DNA from: Protonemura montana
Lineage: Eukaryota > Arthropoda > Insecta > Plecoptera > Nemouridae
Assembly: GCA_947568835.1 (NCBI GenBank)
Contig: OX387608.1
Span: 15,228,001 to 15,292,000 of the forward strand
Direction of reading: 5' to 3'
Length of the DNA: 64,000 bases
Under the pieces are notes generated by a model, which saw nothing but the letters and a program-made list of their open reading frames with translations, was not told the origin of the DNA and ran no database searches. How positions within the stretch are numbered: the first letter of the stretch is position 1; each line of letters opens with the position of its first letter. A program made the translations under genes and the position numbers. Of this stretch, positions 28,301-39,385 are shown piece after piece.

Positions 28301-30943
28301 GAAAATATTGCATTAGCTGCTGTTCTCAACTCCAAACATGCTCTAAACGACTGTAATTTAAATTAATCAACCTAAGTACAAATAGAAAGAATTTGCAACC
28401 AGAAAGAAGACCAAGATAAAGCGAATTCAATACCTTCTGGGAATTTGCCTAGGTCTTCGATTATGTAAATCCCTAAACCGTACTCCCTAAAAGCTATAGC
28501 TTAACTGCTTTCGCAAATAATAGCCGCTATATTACTACTTTACCGACAAAAGTGGAGAACGCTAATAAGTGGAGTCACCATCACTTTGAGCGTTTAGAAA
28601 TTTAATTTCGTTATTACTCACAGATTACTCGCATTTGATACCGATTCAACTTTATTATCAATGCTAACCTCGACGTTCTATGCACTTGTATCGACATTTC
28701 GAGTCGTAATTATGTAGAGGTGTCTAGACGATCGCAAGTGCCATCGGGTGGCCACTACCGTTACCTCGAGTTCCTGGCTCGTTTGCTCAGCAGAAAGTTT
28801 CACATGAACGCTGGACCTCTGACTATACCTATAAACTCAATCGATATAATGAAATAATAGCACAATAATGCAATTAATAATAAAATGGAATGGATGAAGG
28901 TCGTGGCAACGTGAGAATATTAACAGATCGCTGTTTACCCTAGCAAGAATTACCCTGACTTGACACAGACTGGCATGCAGGTAAGTTAATAAATACATTA
29001 TGTTTAGTCTCACCAGCCCAGAGCCAATCTCCCAGAGGCATTCTGGCGCGGAACTCCACTTTGCCGTAGACAAAGCTGAACGAGTTCACAGAGCGGAGTC
29101 GCGCTGATTTGGCGGGGTTCAGGTAATTGGTGGGCGAGCCGGTCCGTTCGCACCCGTAGAACGAAGGGTTGGTGCACCTGGGGACAACGCCGACCACATG
29201 ATATGCTACCACTTGGTAACTAGATGAAGGAGGTGCTGAAATGTATCTCAAATAAATAGGTGCGGTTTTTATAGTTTTTAAATGGTAATTACGAAGGACT
29301 TTCTTCAATTCATGGTCACTTTGTCAGGTGTCTACACTTTAATCCTCCTCGACCTTTTCACTTCACCCTTTTCCAACACAGTAACATGCTTAAGAGGTAA
29401 ACATAGAATCCTTCAAAGCAATAGATACAAGTTCAATGCTAGAAGGACATAAATCTAGATTTTGGAAGTTTAAGAAATGTTTTTTTTTTACTTTGATATT
29501 TAATTTCCTTCCATAAATATAATTCTGCTTCAAGGTCGCTGCCAATTCAGTGTATTTCTTACTTTGAGCCTTGACATTAAAGGCCTATCGAAACCCTTTG
29601 AAACCTCCGCAAGGAAAATATTGAACGTAAAAGTAAAACTGACTGGCCAGCTGTGGTTTACATGATAACTGGCATGAATGAACGCACAATCTTTACAATT
29701 AGAGTCAATTTCTCGACTTACTGTTCGGCTGGGGCCCCGCCATAGAGGCTGATGGTGCCAGAGCCGAGGAATTCTTCGCCGAGCTGGTCGGAAGTAAGGG
29801 TCGGTCTGATGTGCAGTTTGCCGTCCTCCACGAAGCTGTTGGAGCGGTTGTTGCTGTACACTTGGAACTCCCAGTTCTGCAAACCGGATGTGTGCGTTGG
29901 GAATGAGAACACGTCAGAGGGTTTATCACCTATGGTCAGAATCTTATTCCGTGGTAACAAAGTTAGCAGAAATGAGAAACTCTGGCAGGCAATATCAGTA
30001 TTCCCACGGCTATCAAAAGATTAATCTATCACCGAACCAATATTAGTATTACACTATAGGACATGGAATTGAGGTATATCTACGTTAACATAAGATATCA
30101 GAATTGAGAAGCTCTGTCAGGCTATTTCATCATCTCCATGGGTATCAAAAGCTGAATCTATCATTGCATCTCATATGTCAGATATTTAGATATTCAGATC
30201 AAAGCTGTACTAAGCACAGTTCGCCAGTCCCCCCTCAGGAAGATCTTATCTCACGATTCCACGAACGTTTCCTGACAATTTCGATAGCTTGTACTTCTAA
30301 AGCAATAATCAGATGAACCCAATCTGTTTCAATGTAATCTATCTCAATCCAACCCGTCGTTGACTATTGTAACTCAACCCCCGAAGACTTTATCATGAAA
30401 TCACTACTGACTACATTGACCACAGCTTGTACCGAAAATTGTGGATGCTACCCCTAAGCTGCCAGACTTTTAAAGATCAAAATCTACTTTTAAAAATCTA
30501 AGAAAATAATACACTGCATGGGGAAAGACTGTGCTAACAACATCTCAATGTAAAGTATATGTCACACAAAATCATACGAAACTCAATCCGACTACGTTTT
30601 TAATATTAACAACCATATAGAGAAACGCCTTCAAAGCTAGGTACACTGATATTTTTCGACGGTTGGAATCATTTTGAGAGATCTTTTCTTTTGACCTCGT
30701 CAATCTCTGAACACTTAATACGTATATACCAAACCTCATCAACAAACTCACCCCACCGCCCGACATGGTGATCTCATGCTGCCATTTCTTCAAGTCCAGA
30801 GTGTCGAAGTCATCGCTGAAGATGAGATCACCAGAGCAGATCTCGGATGGCGCGTGAGAGCCACTGGCCTTGGTGGGTGAGGGGTTGCACTGGGCAGCTG
30901 CCAACGCTGCCAACGCCGCCAACAGAATCACTCGGGTCAACAT
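25336..30943 (-). CDS. GH16 endo-1,3-beta-glucanase (laminarinase), gene B
   Basis: Paralogue of gene A with the same seven-exon plan: 30943-30752, 29876-29722, 29177-29014, 27874-27623, 26727-26576, 26196-26095, 25452-25336; 377 residues. Exon lengths equal those of gene A except exon 5, which is one codon shorter. It has the same cleavable signal peptide, the CTNPSFYGCERTG segment, the catalytic G-EIDISE motif in exon 4, and the C-terminal MLVDYVRVWAL ending. All introns are GT-AG here, including intron 6, which is GC-AG in gene A. Introns carry a hAT relic (27029-27537), a diverged foldback MITE (28540-28850), a 27-base poly(G) run and two solitary copies of the 114-bp repeat. A digestive or secreted glucanase is the likely role, by family knowledge. 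Confidence 0.93.
26541..26570. repeat. Perfect short palindrome beside a splice donor
   Basis: ACCTTAGAGAAAT / ATTTCTCTAAGGT arms around a tiny TATT-type centre, ending six bases from the donor of GH16 gene B exon 5. The bases TCCTACCT occur on both sides, so the donor context is duplicated. Confidence 0.6.
27029..27537 (+). mobile_element. hAT transposon relic with C-terminal transposase fragment
   Basis: The ends CAGGTGTTCCCAACC and, in reverse complement, CACGGATTCCCAACC match at 12 of 15 positions. The flanks TCTTAGGC (27021-27028) and CCTTTGGC (27538-27545) match at 6 of 8, consistent with an old 8-bp duplication. Inside, about 27160-27373 on the plus strand, a reading frame contains STYLGELGFSTLLQIK and LNRLDDAENSLRC, the C-terminal dimerisation region seen in hAT transposases of the ZBED5 type. 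The rest of the transposase is gone, so this is an internally deleted, inactive copy. A 21-base poly(G) run (27044-27064) follows the left end. It lies in intron 4 of GH16 gene B. Confidence 0.8.
28271..28297. repeat. Poly(G) tract, 27 bases
   Basis: An uninterrupted run of G on the plus strand within intron 3 of GH16 gene B. Other long tracts: G at 27044-27064, C at 32167-32184, C at 38773-38786. Confidence 0.9.
28540..28850. mobile_element. Diverged family F foldback MITE
   Basis: TTTACCGACAAAAGTGGAGA, AATAAGTGGAGTCACCATC, AATTTAATTTCG and a right end CTATACCTATAAACTCAATCG align with the element at 2478-2896 but with many substitutions, so this is an older copy. It lies in intron 3 of GH16 gene B. 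Confidence 0.6.
29948..30185. repeat. Two diverged copies of the 114-bp repeat
   Basis: The sequences at 29950-30030 and 30080-30180 contain GGTAACAAAGTTAGCAGA / ACATAAGATATCAGAATTGA, GAGAAGCTCTGTCAGGC and ATCTCCATGG, matching the array at 58071-58640. They lie in intron 1 of GH16 gene B, and their divergence suggests they are older than the array. Confidence 0.7.
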
Positions 30944-30970
30944 GGTTGGCGGGAGTCGAAGTTAACAGCT

Positions 30971-30978
30971 CTTTTATA
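30971..30978 (-). promoter_or_regulatory. TATA box of GH16 gene B
   Basis: TATAAAAG on the minus strand, first T 35 bp upstream of the ATG at 30943. The spacing is identical to gene A and implies a very short 5' leader. Confidence 0.75.
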
Positions 30979-31499
30979 CCCTCTGGGACAAGGTGACACA
31001 ATGCATGTTATCTCCTGTACCTTGCCTTAAGTGCATTTCACATAATGCAACCTTCAGATGCATTTATTTCTGAGGGTGTTTACTGCATCCTAAATTGAAA
31101 AAATACTGCCTATCATATTTATCATCGTTTTATGTTTTAAAATATATATGTTTTTACATCACACTATCTCGAATTTTGATAACTCCAGTGCAAAAGCCAT
31201 CGTCATTGCATTGAAAATTGATTTTTCACTAGCTGTTTAAAAACGCACTTGCAACTGTCAGTAATTTTACTAAATTCTAAAATTGACTGAAGGTTAGGAA
31301 TTACTTTCATCTTATCTTGATCTTAACTTGAATCTTATCTTGAATTATCTTTACAAAATATTGATGCGCTTCACAATTACCACTAATGGCTTTCGCAGCC
31401 AGCGGTGACAGCGGCATATTTTCCAGTTGACTACCCTCAACATCCAGTGTTACGTAATGGTGTAAAACATATGATCTTATGATCTTAATTTCTGGGAAA

Positions 31500-31800
31500 G
31501 AACGACCGCCCCTGGAAGATCGAGCTGACCCTGTATTGCCCCGACATCGGGCTCCACTCGTATGTTAAACCGGGCTTCCAGACTTTGCAACGAGCTGCCG
31601 GCTAAAGATGTGGAAGAACTCAGAAGAGAGCTGAAGGCTAACAACTAAAATCAACTCACTACCTTTACTGACTACCTATTACTATTACTATTACCATATA
31701 ATTACTATTCAGCCACCGATGACCTACAATATACACGTGTATCTGCTCACAAGCTGTAAAGAAATGAAATGAAATGAAAATGAAAATAAAAAAAACGTCG
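31500..31800 (+). mobile_element. Possible 3' end of a non-LTR retrotransposon
   Basis: A short reading frame (about 31560-31650) ends LCNELPAKDVEELRRELK then stop, the kind of ending seen in CR1/L2-like reverse transcriptase ORFs. It is followed by an AT-rich 3' region ending in a GAAAT microsatellite and A-run near 31765-31795. Too short to assign firmly. Confidence 0.35.
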
Positions 31801-33224
31801 GGTGAAATTTGAAGCAAGATCGAGCATCGAAGAAACGTTTCATAAATTTGGTGTCGTTCACTTTCTGGTTACGTGGAGTTCACAGAACAAGTACTGTCAG
31901 GGATTTAAAGAAAATAAATTAATCGCTAGACAAAAAATGCATTTATTTATTAATTTTTATCTTTAACGTGCTTTAACTTTCTATCCATTTTCCTTGAAAT
32001 GAGGAAAAAAAATTAAAATATTATGAAGAAGAACTACATATATTTGTAATTTTGTAAATTTTTGTTTAATTGTGTCTATGCCTACCAGGTCGTGTATTTC
32101 AAGGTGGGCCAGGCTTCGGTGGGTGACCACCGAACGGTGTACGGTCCAGCCCGTGAGAGAAAACAGCCCCCCCCCCCCCCCCCCGAATTATCACCAAGTC
32201 TTGCAGGAAATGTAAGTTAAAATTTCAGTGGGGGATTGCAAAAAACTTATTATGGTATGTCTGCAAAATAATTCCACGAATCGTTTTAATTGAAAGATCA
32301 TTTAATAAAAGCTCAAAAAAAGAAAAATCATCTTGGCACGATTGAAGCCTTAGACCAAAATACATACGGCGGACATCAGCTGTTTTCAAAAATGACAGTT
32401 GGCCCACATGTCACTCCACAACGGTTAGTGGCGACTTTGCCACATATGTAAGTTCTCTCGTTGAACGGAGTATAGCGTGTTGGAACCACCAGTTCCCCAA
32501 CACTGTGCTGAGACAGGCTTGGATGGACGAGTGACCACCGAACAAACTGGCAAGTTGGACAAAGTAAAGCTGGAAAAAATTAATCCAGGTTCCTAATTGT
32601 GACACCTACTACCATGATGTGTACCTGTAACATAGAACAACGTTCAACTGCGTCCAAGTAACCTAAACATTCAGTGCTTTTGCTGATATTATAAATGAAG
32701 TATTTATACCATAGAATAATTAACTGTTATTTATGCAAGAACCAACGAGTTCTAGAACAATTGCCTAGCACCTTTGAGTGTGTAAAATCATACAACATTA
32801 TCCACTCAAAGCAAGCGCTGTCAGATAAGAATTTTTCTTATCTTGAGATTTATCTGTTTACTATGACTGTTTATACAGGCAAAAAATATTTTTTTGAAAT
32901 TTAGAAAATAATGGTGAGGGTGAGACCGTAAGATCTCCTTGTATTGTCTTCTATCTAAAAGTTAATTATCACAATATATGTTGTTACTGTACAGCTCCAA
33001 ATTATACCATCTTTCCGAAAAGGTGCATACGGGTCTACAGGCAAGGATGTAAGATGAAGTATATTTAACATTACCGACGGCAATTATCTACTTTCGTGGA
33101 GAGGTAAAGATTTCGATAGCCAAATAAGCAACCCTGGTATCACGAGGACATTGCGAATTGCAGTAATCGTGACAAATAACGGCGCGCTTATGACCCTAAT
33201 GATGGTAGCGGAGTATTTGATGGA

Positions 33225-33420
33225 TTTATTGATTATTGGTGTTTAACGACGCACTGTTTTGACAACAGGCCCTGTGGCACTTTTGGTGAATGAGTGGATG
33301 ATGATTAGGATGATGATGAACCTAACGTAGCCTAGAAGGGAGGAGGGGAAACCCTGTGCCGGCACGTAGTCTAATCCTGCTGAAAATCACCAATCAGACC
33401 ACCGGCTAATCCGGCAAATT
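33225..33420 (-). repeat. 3' fragment of the 5S-derived SINE
   Basis: It starts with the tail complement GATTATTGGTGTTTAACGAC and continues through GGAGGAGGGGAAACCCTGTG and ACCACCGGCTAA, then stops. The 5S module is missing, so this is a 5'-truncated copy. Confidence 0.75.
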
Positions 33421-33574
33421 GTAATTTTTTGTAATTGTAATCTAAAAAAATTTTGCCCAGCTTTGAAAAAAAGCTAACAATAACAAAAAAATTGGCCTTG
33501 ATTTATTTGCTCGAAAATGTAATATTCATTTTCACGAATGTGATATTCAAAGAAGATTCATGAATGGTGTCAAC

Positions 33575-34260
33575 AGGAGTAGAATTTCCAGGGGAGTTGA
33601 ATGCACACCCCCGTTTGTGTCTCAGATTAATATTAAGGGAGTTAATTTAGTTTTTATGTTTAAAATCAATATATCGGCTAAAGTATGATGTTTACGCAAA
33701 ATCCAAAAAGTCAATCGTGTTCGGGGGTACAAACTACCCCTGATACCACAGAATGGGCGAATCTTCAAAAATCAAGCAAAACGTAGGGTCCATTGATTTT
33801 TTCAATATTTTTTGAGTGGAAATTTAAGTGACAGATTTTGACCCACGAGGGCTGTCAACAGGGGTAGAATTTTAAGGGGAGTTGAATGCACACACCTGTT
33901 TGAACCTGCGATGGAAACTTTCCACGTTTTTCTTGATTTCCTTTTGAGAATACCCCGAGTTCCTTGACTCCTAACGCCTGGACTGTAGACATGATGTCAG
34001 CGCACACGTGTACGATGGGTGGCCTACCCATCAGAATTCACTGCTAGATATGTTTTATTTATTTATTTAATGCTGCGTACAATAACATAGTTTTTGTGTG
34101 AGCCTAAGTGCTGAGGCACATATGTCACAAAGATAAAAAAATAAGGAACATAATTGTAACAATGACATAAAAGTAGAGATAAAATAAGAATACAAACAAA
34201 TTTTTATGTTATTTATAGTAATTAATAATAACTGTTAGATGTGATTTATTTACATCCTGC
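33575..34260. repeat. Direct repeat D, left copy
   Basis: It shares GTTTGAACCTGCGATGGAAA, CACGTTTTTCTTGATTTCC, CAACGCCTGGACTGTAGACA (one base different here) and GTGGCCTACCCATCA with the copy at 37950-38260, in the same orientation. An AT-rich insertion at about 34050-34225 splits this copy before the shared end GTGATTTATTTACATC. Confidence 0.7.
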
Positions 34261-34589
34261 ATTATTTCCTGCAAAGGGTACATGAAAGTGGAACGGAGGA
34301 GAAACGGGGCTGGGTTCGTGACCCGCTTGGTACACTACTTTTAACTAAGAAACAATCACCTACCAAGATTGTTAGAATATTGTCATGCTTTGGCGGCGAA
34401 TGAAGATCGCTCTCGTGCTCAGCGCCAGGATGCAGAGGGTCGCTGGTTTGAAGCTGGTAAGTCACATGTGTGTAAAACTGCTGGATATGTATCAATGATT
34501 ACAGAGACAACTCACATCTCTTCTCGATGGTGTACCGTGATCCCCGCCAGCTGCTATTCATGTACATGTTATTTCCTCTAAAATAGCAA

Positions 34590-37500
34590 TATGTCTCAGT
34601 GGCCGTGAGGTACGGCCACTTCTTCATGGGGACGTTGGTTAACTGTCGCGAGTTCGATTCCTGGCCACTCCTCATTTTGTTCTTCATCAAGTGGCGACTG
34701 GCATTCATTGTTTGCCCCAAATATTGCATCGCTCGTTCATCCATCGAAACTCTGGAAGTATTTTAGACTTTTTTCATTTTTACACTGTAGTCGTCTTCTG
34801 CTATTCATGTATCTATTTTTTCCACATTATAATCATGTCGTCTCGATGGCCGATTGGAAAAGACGCTCCTTGAATGTGTAAACCGAATGAGACCAGGTTC
34901 GAATCCTGGACGCTCCGCTTTTTGTTCTTCACGACATAACTTGCACAATCTTTGATAGTGCAGGGCAGAGGCGATGTAGTGTGAAGCGATCTCCATGCGA
35001 TCTAAAAAAACACATTGCGTCATGATAGCTTGGTGGCCAAGTTGATAGAGTCGTTGTCTCTAAAGGCTGAAGGTCGGGGTTCGCATCCCAATACAGGATT
35101 TGTTTTTGGTTTTGGAAAAAATTACCAACCATGATCCTGTAATCGACTTTGTTGCTAATACATATTTGAAATTTAGGAATTATTGACTTGAATAACTTCC
35201 TTGGTTGCTAAGCAATAAACAGATCGGTGGCATTAGCCTCCTTCTGTACTTGTGCATGTTTTAAAAGCTAAGCTCCATAGTTCGTCATAGCGCTTAGGTA
35301 GGCGTGCTTGCCTTACAAATTAGAGGCTTGCGTTCGATACCCGAACGGGGAGCTTTTTGGCTACGCCAAACTCGAGTCGCTCTGGTGGCAAATCGTCGCA
35401 CTCAGTTGCTGTGAGTGCCAGTTTCTGCCGACAGGTTGCGCTTGGTCTCTTAACTCGACTGCGCGATCGGTGAAACTTTACAGATAAGATTCATTTTTCA
35501 AATGTCGCTTGGTGTGGGCGTTTCCCTCCATGCAGCCGACGTCTGTGTAGTGAAGTGCAGTGATGTGCTTCGCGGCTGACGTCAGCGGCAAGATTCGTAT
35601 CACCGGTCAAAGGCCGAGACTCAAATGAGTCGGCCAATGCGACCTGTTCGAGTCCCGTCTATCATTTGGACGCATGGTTGTGTTGGATGGCAGTTGGTTC
35701 ATCCATGGTGAAATATTCAGGATGAATAAACTGAACAAGACTTGGAAAATATTTCCGATGATGGGCATCCATATTTGATGAAGTCTACTGATGCATTCGA
35801 AAAATATTTTGATTAAAATTCATCGATGCAGTGGCTGACAATTTGTTCGGATTCTTTGCTGCTGTCGTCACAGTTAAACAGTTTATTACTTCCAAAAAAC
35901 AACTATACTGTATAGCGGCTCGAGTGGTCGAGCGGTTAGAGTGAATGCCTGATGTGCAGAAGGTACCGAGTTCGATCCTCGTCGTGGTCTACTTTTTGTT
36001 TATACTTATGTCGGCCATATTCATTTTTGTCTTTTTACGATTTTTCCTTTCATTTTCAAATAATTTTCCCAGTCCTGGTTAGTTCCGGTCCGGCCCACAG
36101 GTGGCGCCACCGTCGAGACGGCATTTGAAAATTTAATTTCGATTGCGGATTTGAGTACAGCCGGCGATGATGTCAGCGTCTCGCTTGCGGCGTCTGCTTG
36201 AGTTGCGGCTGCTTTAGCCCCAAGCGCTACGCCACAAATACTTGACACGTGACGTCAGTCACACCTGACATTTTCACCAATCCCTGCACTGAGTGCAAGG
36301 AGCGTGAAAAGTCCGTCCAAGACTGGACCTAGACTGGACCCAGCCTCCAGCGAGGAGTGGGAGCAGCTTTCAGCAACTCCAAGAAAAAGAGCTTCCATCG
36401 CTTGCCAAGATCCGACATGGATCAGCAAGACGATGGAGGCCGACTGGTGCGGAACCAGTAACTTATTGACGCACTCGACCCCCTAGACATGTACCAAGTA
36501 TCACCGAACCAGCATTAGAGTGTGCCTTTTTGATGTTAGCGCTACCTGTTGGGCATCAAACGAACTTGATCAATTAGTATTGGGTCGGTAACAGGTGACT
36601 ACTTGGTCAGCTGTCGCAGGCTGATATTGTTACTTACCAATTTATAGGCATAAAAACATCATTGCGTCATGATTGCTTGTTGGCCAAGTTGATAGAGTCG
36701 ATGTCTCTAAGCGCTGAGGGGCTGGGTTCGCATCCCAGTGCAGGATTGTTTTTGGTTTTGGAAATTATTACCAACCATGATCCTGTAAGCGACTTTGTTG
36801 CTAATACATATTTGAAATGTAGGAATTATTGACTTGAATAACTTCCTTGGTTGCTAAGCAATAAACAGATCGGTGTACTTGTGCATGTTTTAAATGGCGA
36901 AAGATCCAGGATAAGTTAATTGAACAAGACTTAGAATGTATTTTTTATTTTGTACGATGGTGGGCAATGCTGCAGCTGATGTATATATAGTATTTTCGAA
37001 ATATTTTCATTGAAAATTATGGAGGTAGTGTGTTAGTTTTTTTTCGGATTTTTTTGACGGAGTTGTCACAGTTAAACAATTTTTGTATCCCTAAAAAACC
37101 CTCATTGTAGAGTGAGTCGTGTGGTCGAGCGGTTTACGTGGTAACTTCATTAACCAATATACCTGCGTTCGATCCTCATTTCCTACACCTTTTTTTTTTA
37201 ATCACACCAATTGTCCTCTAGGGTAAGAAAAAAATATTTAAATAATGTTTTAGTTCTTAGCCTGGCTACCAGGTGTTAGTTGAACACATCGAGGACACAA
37301 TATTGGCCATGATAGTTGTAAATTTGTAATATTAAAAGTTACTAGAGGGTACGGTTACGAACAGGAAATTATTAGGAAGGAGAACTTTATCGTTTAGTAG
37401 GAAAGAGGGAACATATAGAGACAAGAGTTAAACGTTTTAAGAAACATGAATACAAAAAATGACAAACAGTAAAATTAACATTACAAACATTATTGACACT

Positions 37501-38585
37501 ACGAATATTACATACACCATCACCATCACAACCACCACCACAACATCAAACATGCACTTATAGAGAGAGAAGGCTTCACATCTACACAATGTGTAAATGC
37601 TGGACCTGACCCCAACACCAAGCAGTGCTGAGGCACGCGGCCACTCCAAAAAATGGGCTTTCACCAGTTGCCACGATCTGACGCGAAAATGCAAGCCTTG
37701 AAGCCCGACTGGAGGAACGCCAGTCGAACCCCGTTGTTCGAAGCCAGGTCTCCTGGTCAACCATACCAAACAAGTATCACCGAACCAGCAGTCGAGTTAA
37801 AGCACACAGTGATCGCAAACGCAGTCTGTTGGATATCAAATTTACTTAATCAATTAAAATGTCGATAAATCACGGCCATCGGTCGGTAACCCATGTACCC
37901 ACCTTGTTGAGCTGCCAACTTTGAAGCTAGAAAATAACGGAATCGTTCCCATAATAGTCCATCGTGTTCGGGGGTGTAATCTACCTCATTTGTGAAAATT
38001 CAAGTGTATGATTTTGACCCGCGAGGGGTGTTAACAGGGGCAGAATTTCAAGGGCAGTTGAATGCAATCCCCCTGTTTGAACCTGCGATGGAAACTTACC
38101 ACGTTTTTCTTGATTTCCTGCTGAGAATTCCCCGAGTTCTTCAACTCCCAACGCCTGGACTGTAGACATGACGTAAGAGCACATCTGTACAACGAGTGGC
38201 CTACCCATCAGGATTCACAGATAAATATTACTGCTAAAAGTGATTTATTTACATCTTGTTTTCTTAATTTGCATCTTGATAACAAATCGGTCCCAACATA
38301 TACGTTCTCATAGCGCAGTGGGATGGTCGTGAGTTTCAGACGGTGGGGTCCGCACTTCGCTTCCCGGCACCTCCTACTTGGAACATAGTTCAATTGAAGG
38401 GATGGGGAGAGATAATCCGAAGTTATACTTTCAATCTTTTTTTTTACAAAGTTCAAAATCAAGTGCTTATATACGACTTCTACCATCCAGTTGCCATAAG
38501 GGCAGCTTGGCTCACTGGTAACGTGCTAGCGTCGCAGCTGGTACAGGAATGGTAGAAACGAGTTCGAATCCGACCGTTAGCATTG
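34590..38585 (+). repeat. Cluster of about nine degenerate tRNA-like sequences
   Basis: Segments with tRNA-type B boxes (GTTCGANNC-like), often preceded by A-box-like sequence and followed by T runs, occur at about 34598-34669, 34838-34916, 35026-35100, 35288-35355, 35605-35664, 35913-35990, 36668-36748, 37113-37188 and 38494-38582. Best preserved parts: a perfect T-arm CCAGG-TTCGAAT-CCTGG at 34893-34909, CTGGG-TTCGCAT-CCCAG in 36668-36748, and a 7-bp acceptor-like pair AGTGGCC/GGCCACT at 34598/34663. Two have the GTGGTCGAGCGGTT start typical of Leu/Ser tRNAs. None folds as a fully canonical tRNA. The pair 35026/35913 is repeated with its spacer as 36668/37113, so the array grew by duplication. 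Confidence 0.6.
37950..38260. repeat. Direct repeat D, right copy
   Basis: It is the same orientation and order of blocks as 33575-34260, without the AT-rich insertion. The two copies bracket most of the tRNA-like cluster. Confidence 0.7.
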
Positions 38586-39385
38586 TTGTGGAAGCGGTTA
38601 GGGACCTGTTTCTTGTTTAGCGGCTTAGCGGTTTTTGGAATACAATATCAAACCCCAGTGTACCTTCACTGTACACTTCCATACTTGCACATACCTTGAC
38701 ACACATGTCCCTGGCTCCCATTGAAGAGTTTTCCAGGGCTGGGCTATTATCTGTGACAATTTCAAGAAGGTACCCCCCCCCCCCCCGCTTTATTTTCGCG
38801 CAAATAAATGAAAACCAAATTATTATAAATGTTAGCCTTTTTTGTCCAGGGCTGGGCAAAAAAATTAAGACTATGATGGATCGAAAGCTTGTCACGTTTC
38901 CTATCATCTGTGAAAAATTTAAGTATGTTCCTTTTCGCGTTTATCCGGTATTATGGATGGAATATTTTGGTTTTGTTACTTTTGTATACACTATTTTTAC
39001 TGCGGTTTGTTCAGCTATTGGTGGCTGAGGCTGAGGCTAACTTCCCAAGAACTGATAAGAGCAGATGATCTTAAGTGTTCTGAACTTATCCTGAAAATAT
39101 CAGCTTGTTGTTCAAAATGTGTAACACATTTTAAAAATTGAGCTAGTTTTCCTCTCCTTACAGCGGTCAGAAAATAGCTTTGTAGTTAGCTGGTAGATGG
39201 CGACAGATTCTTGAACTGCTTTGGATCTATTGACGAGACTTGTAGCGACACTCTCTGAGCGACACCAAAGGTTTGGACCTCTGGTTTGGACATTTGTTCT
39301 GTGAATGGACAATTTCAAGCCAGTGACATTGTTCTTCAAAAATTAATCAGTTAGTTCCAAGAAGAAGTAACCTGGCACTATAGCA

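Larger units (their letters stand above)
30980..39385. other. Intergenic region between GH16 gene B and COPS3
   Basis: There is no recognisable protein-coding gene. It contains a possible LINE 3' end (31500-31800), a diverged 5S-like segment at 32450-32560, a SINE fragment (33225-33420), direct-repeat copies at 33575-34260 and 37950-38260, a second repeat pair at about 36340-36600 and 37610-37870, and a cluster of tRNA-like sequences (34590-38585). Many ORFs here are short and repeat-derived. Confidence 0.7.
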
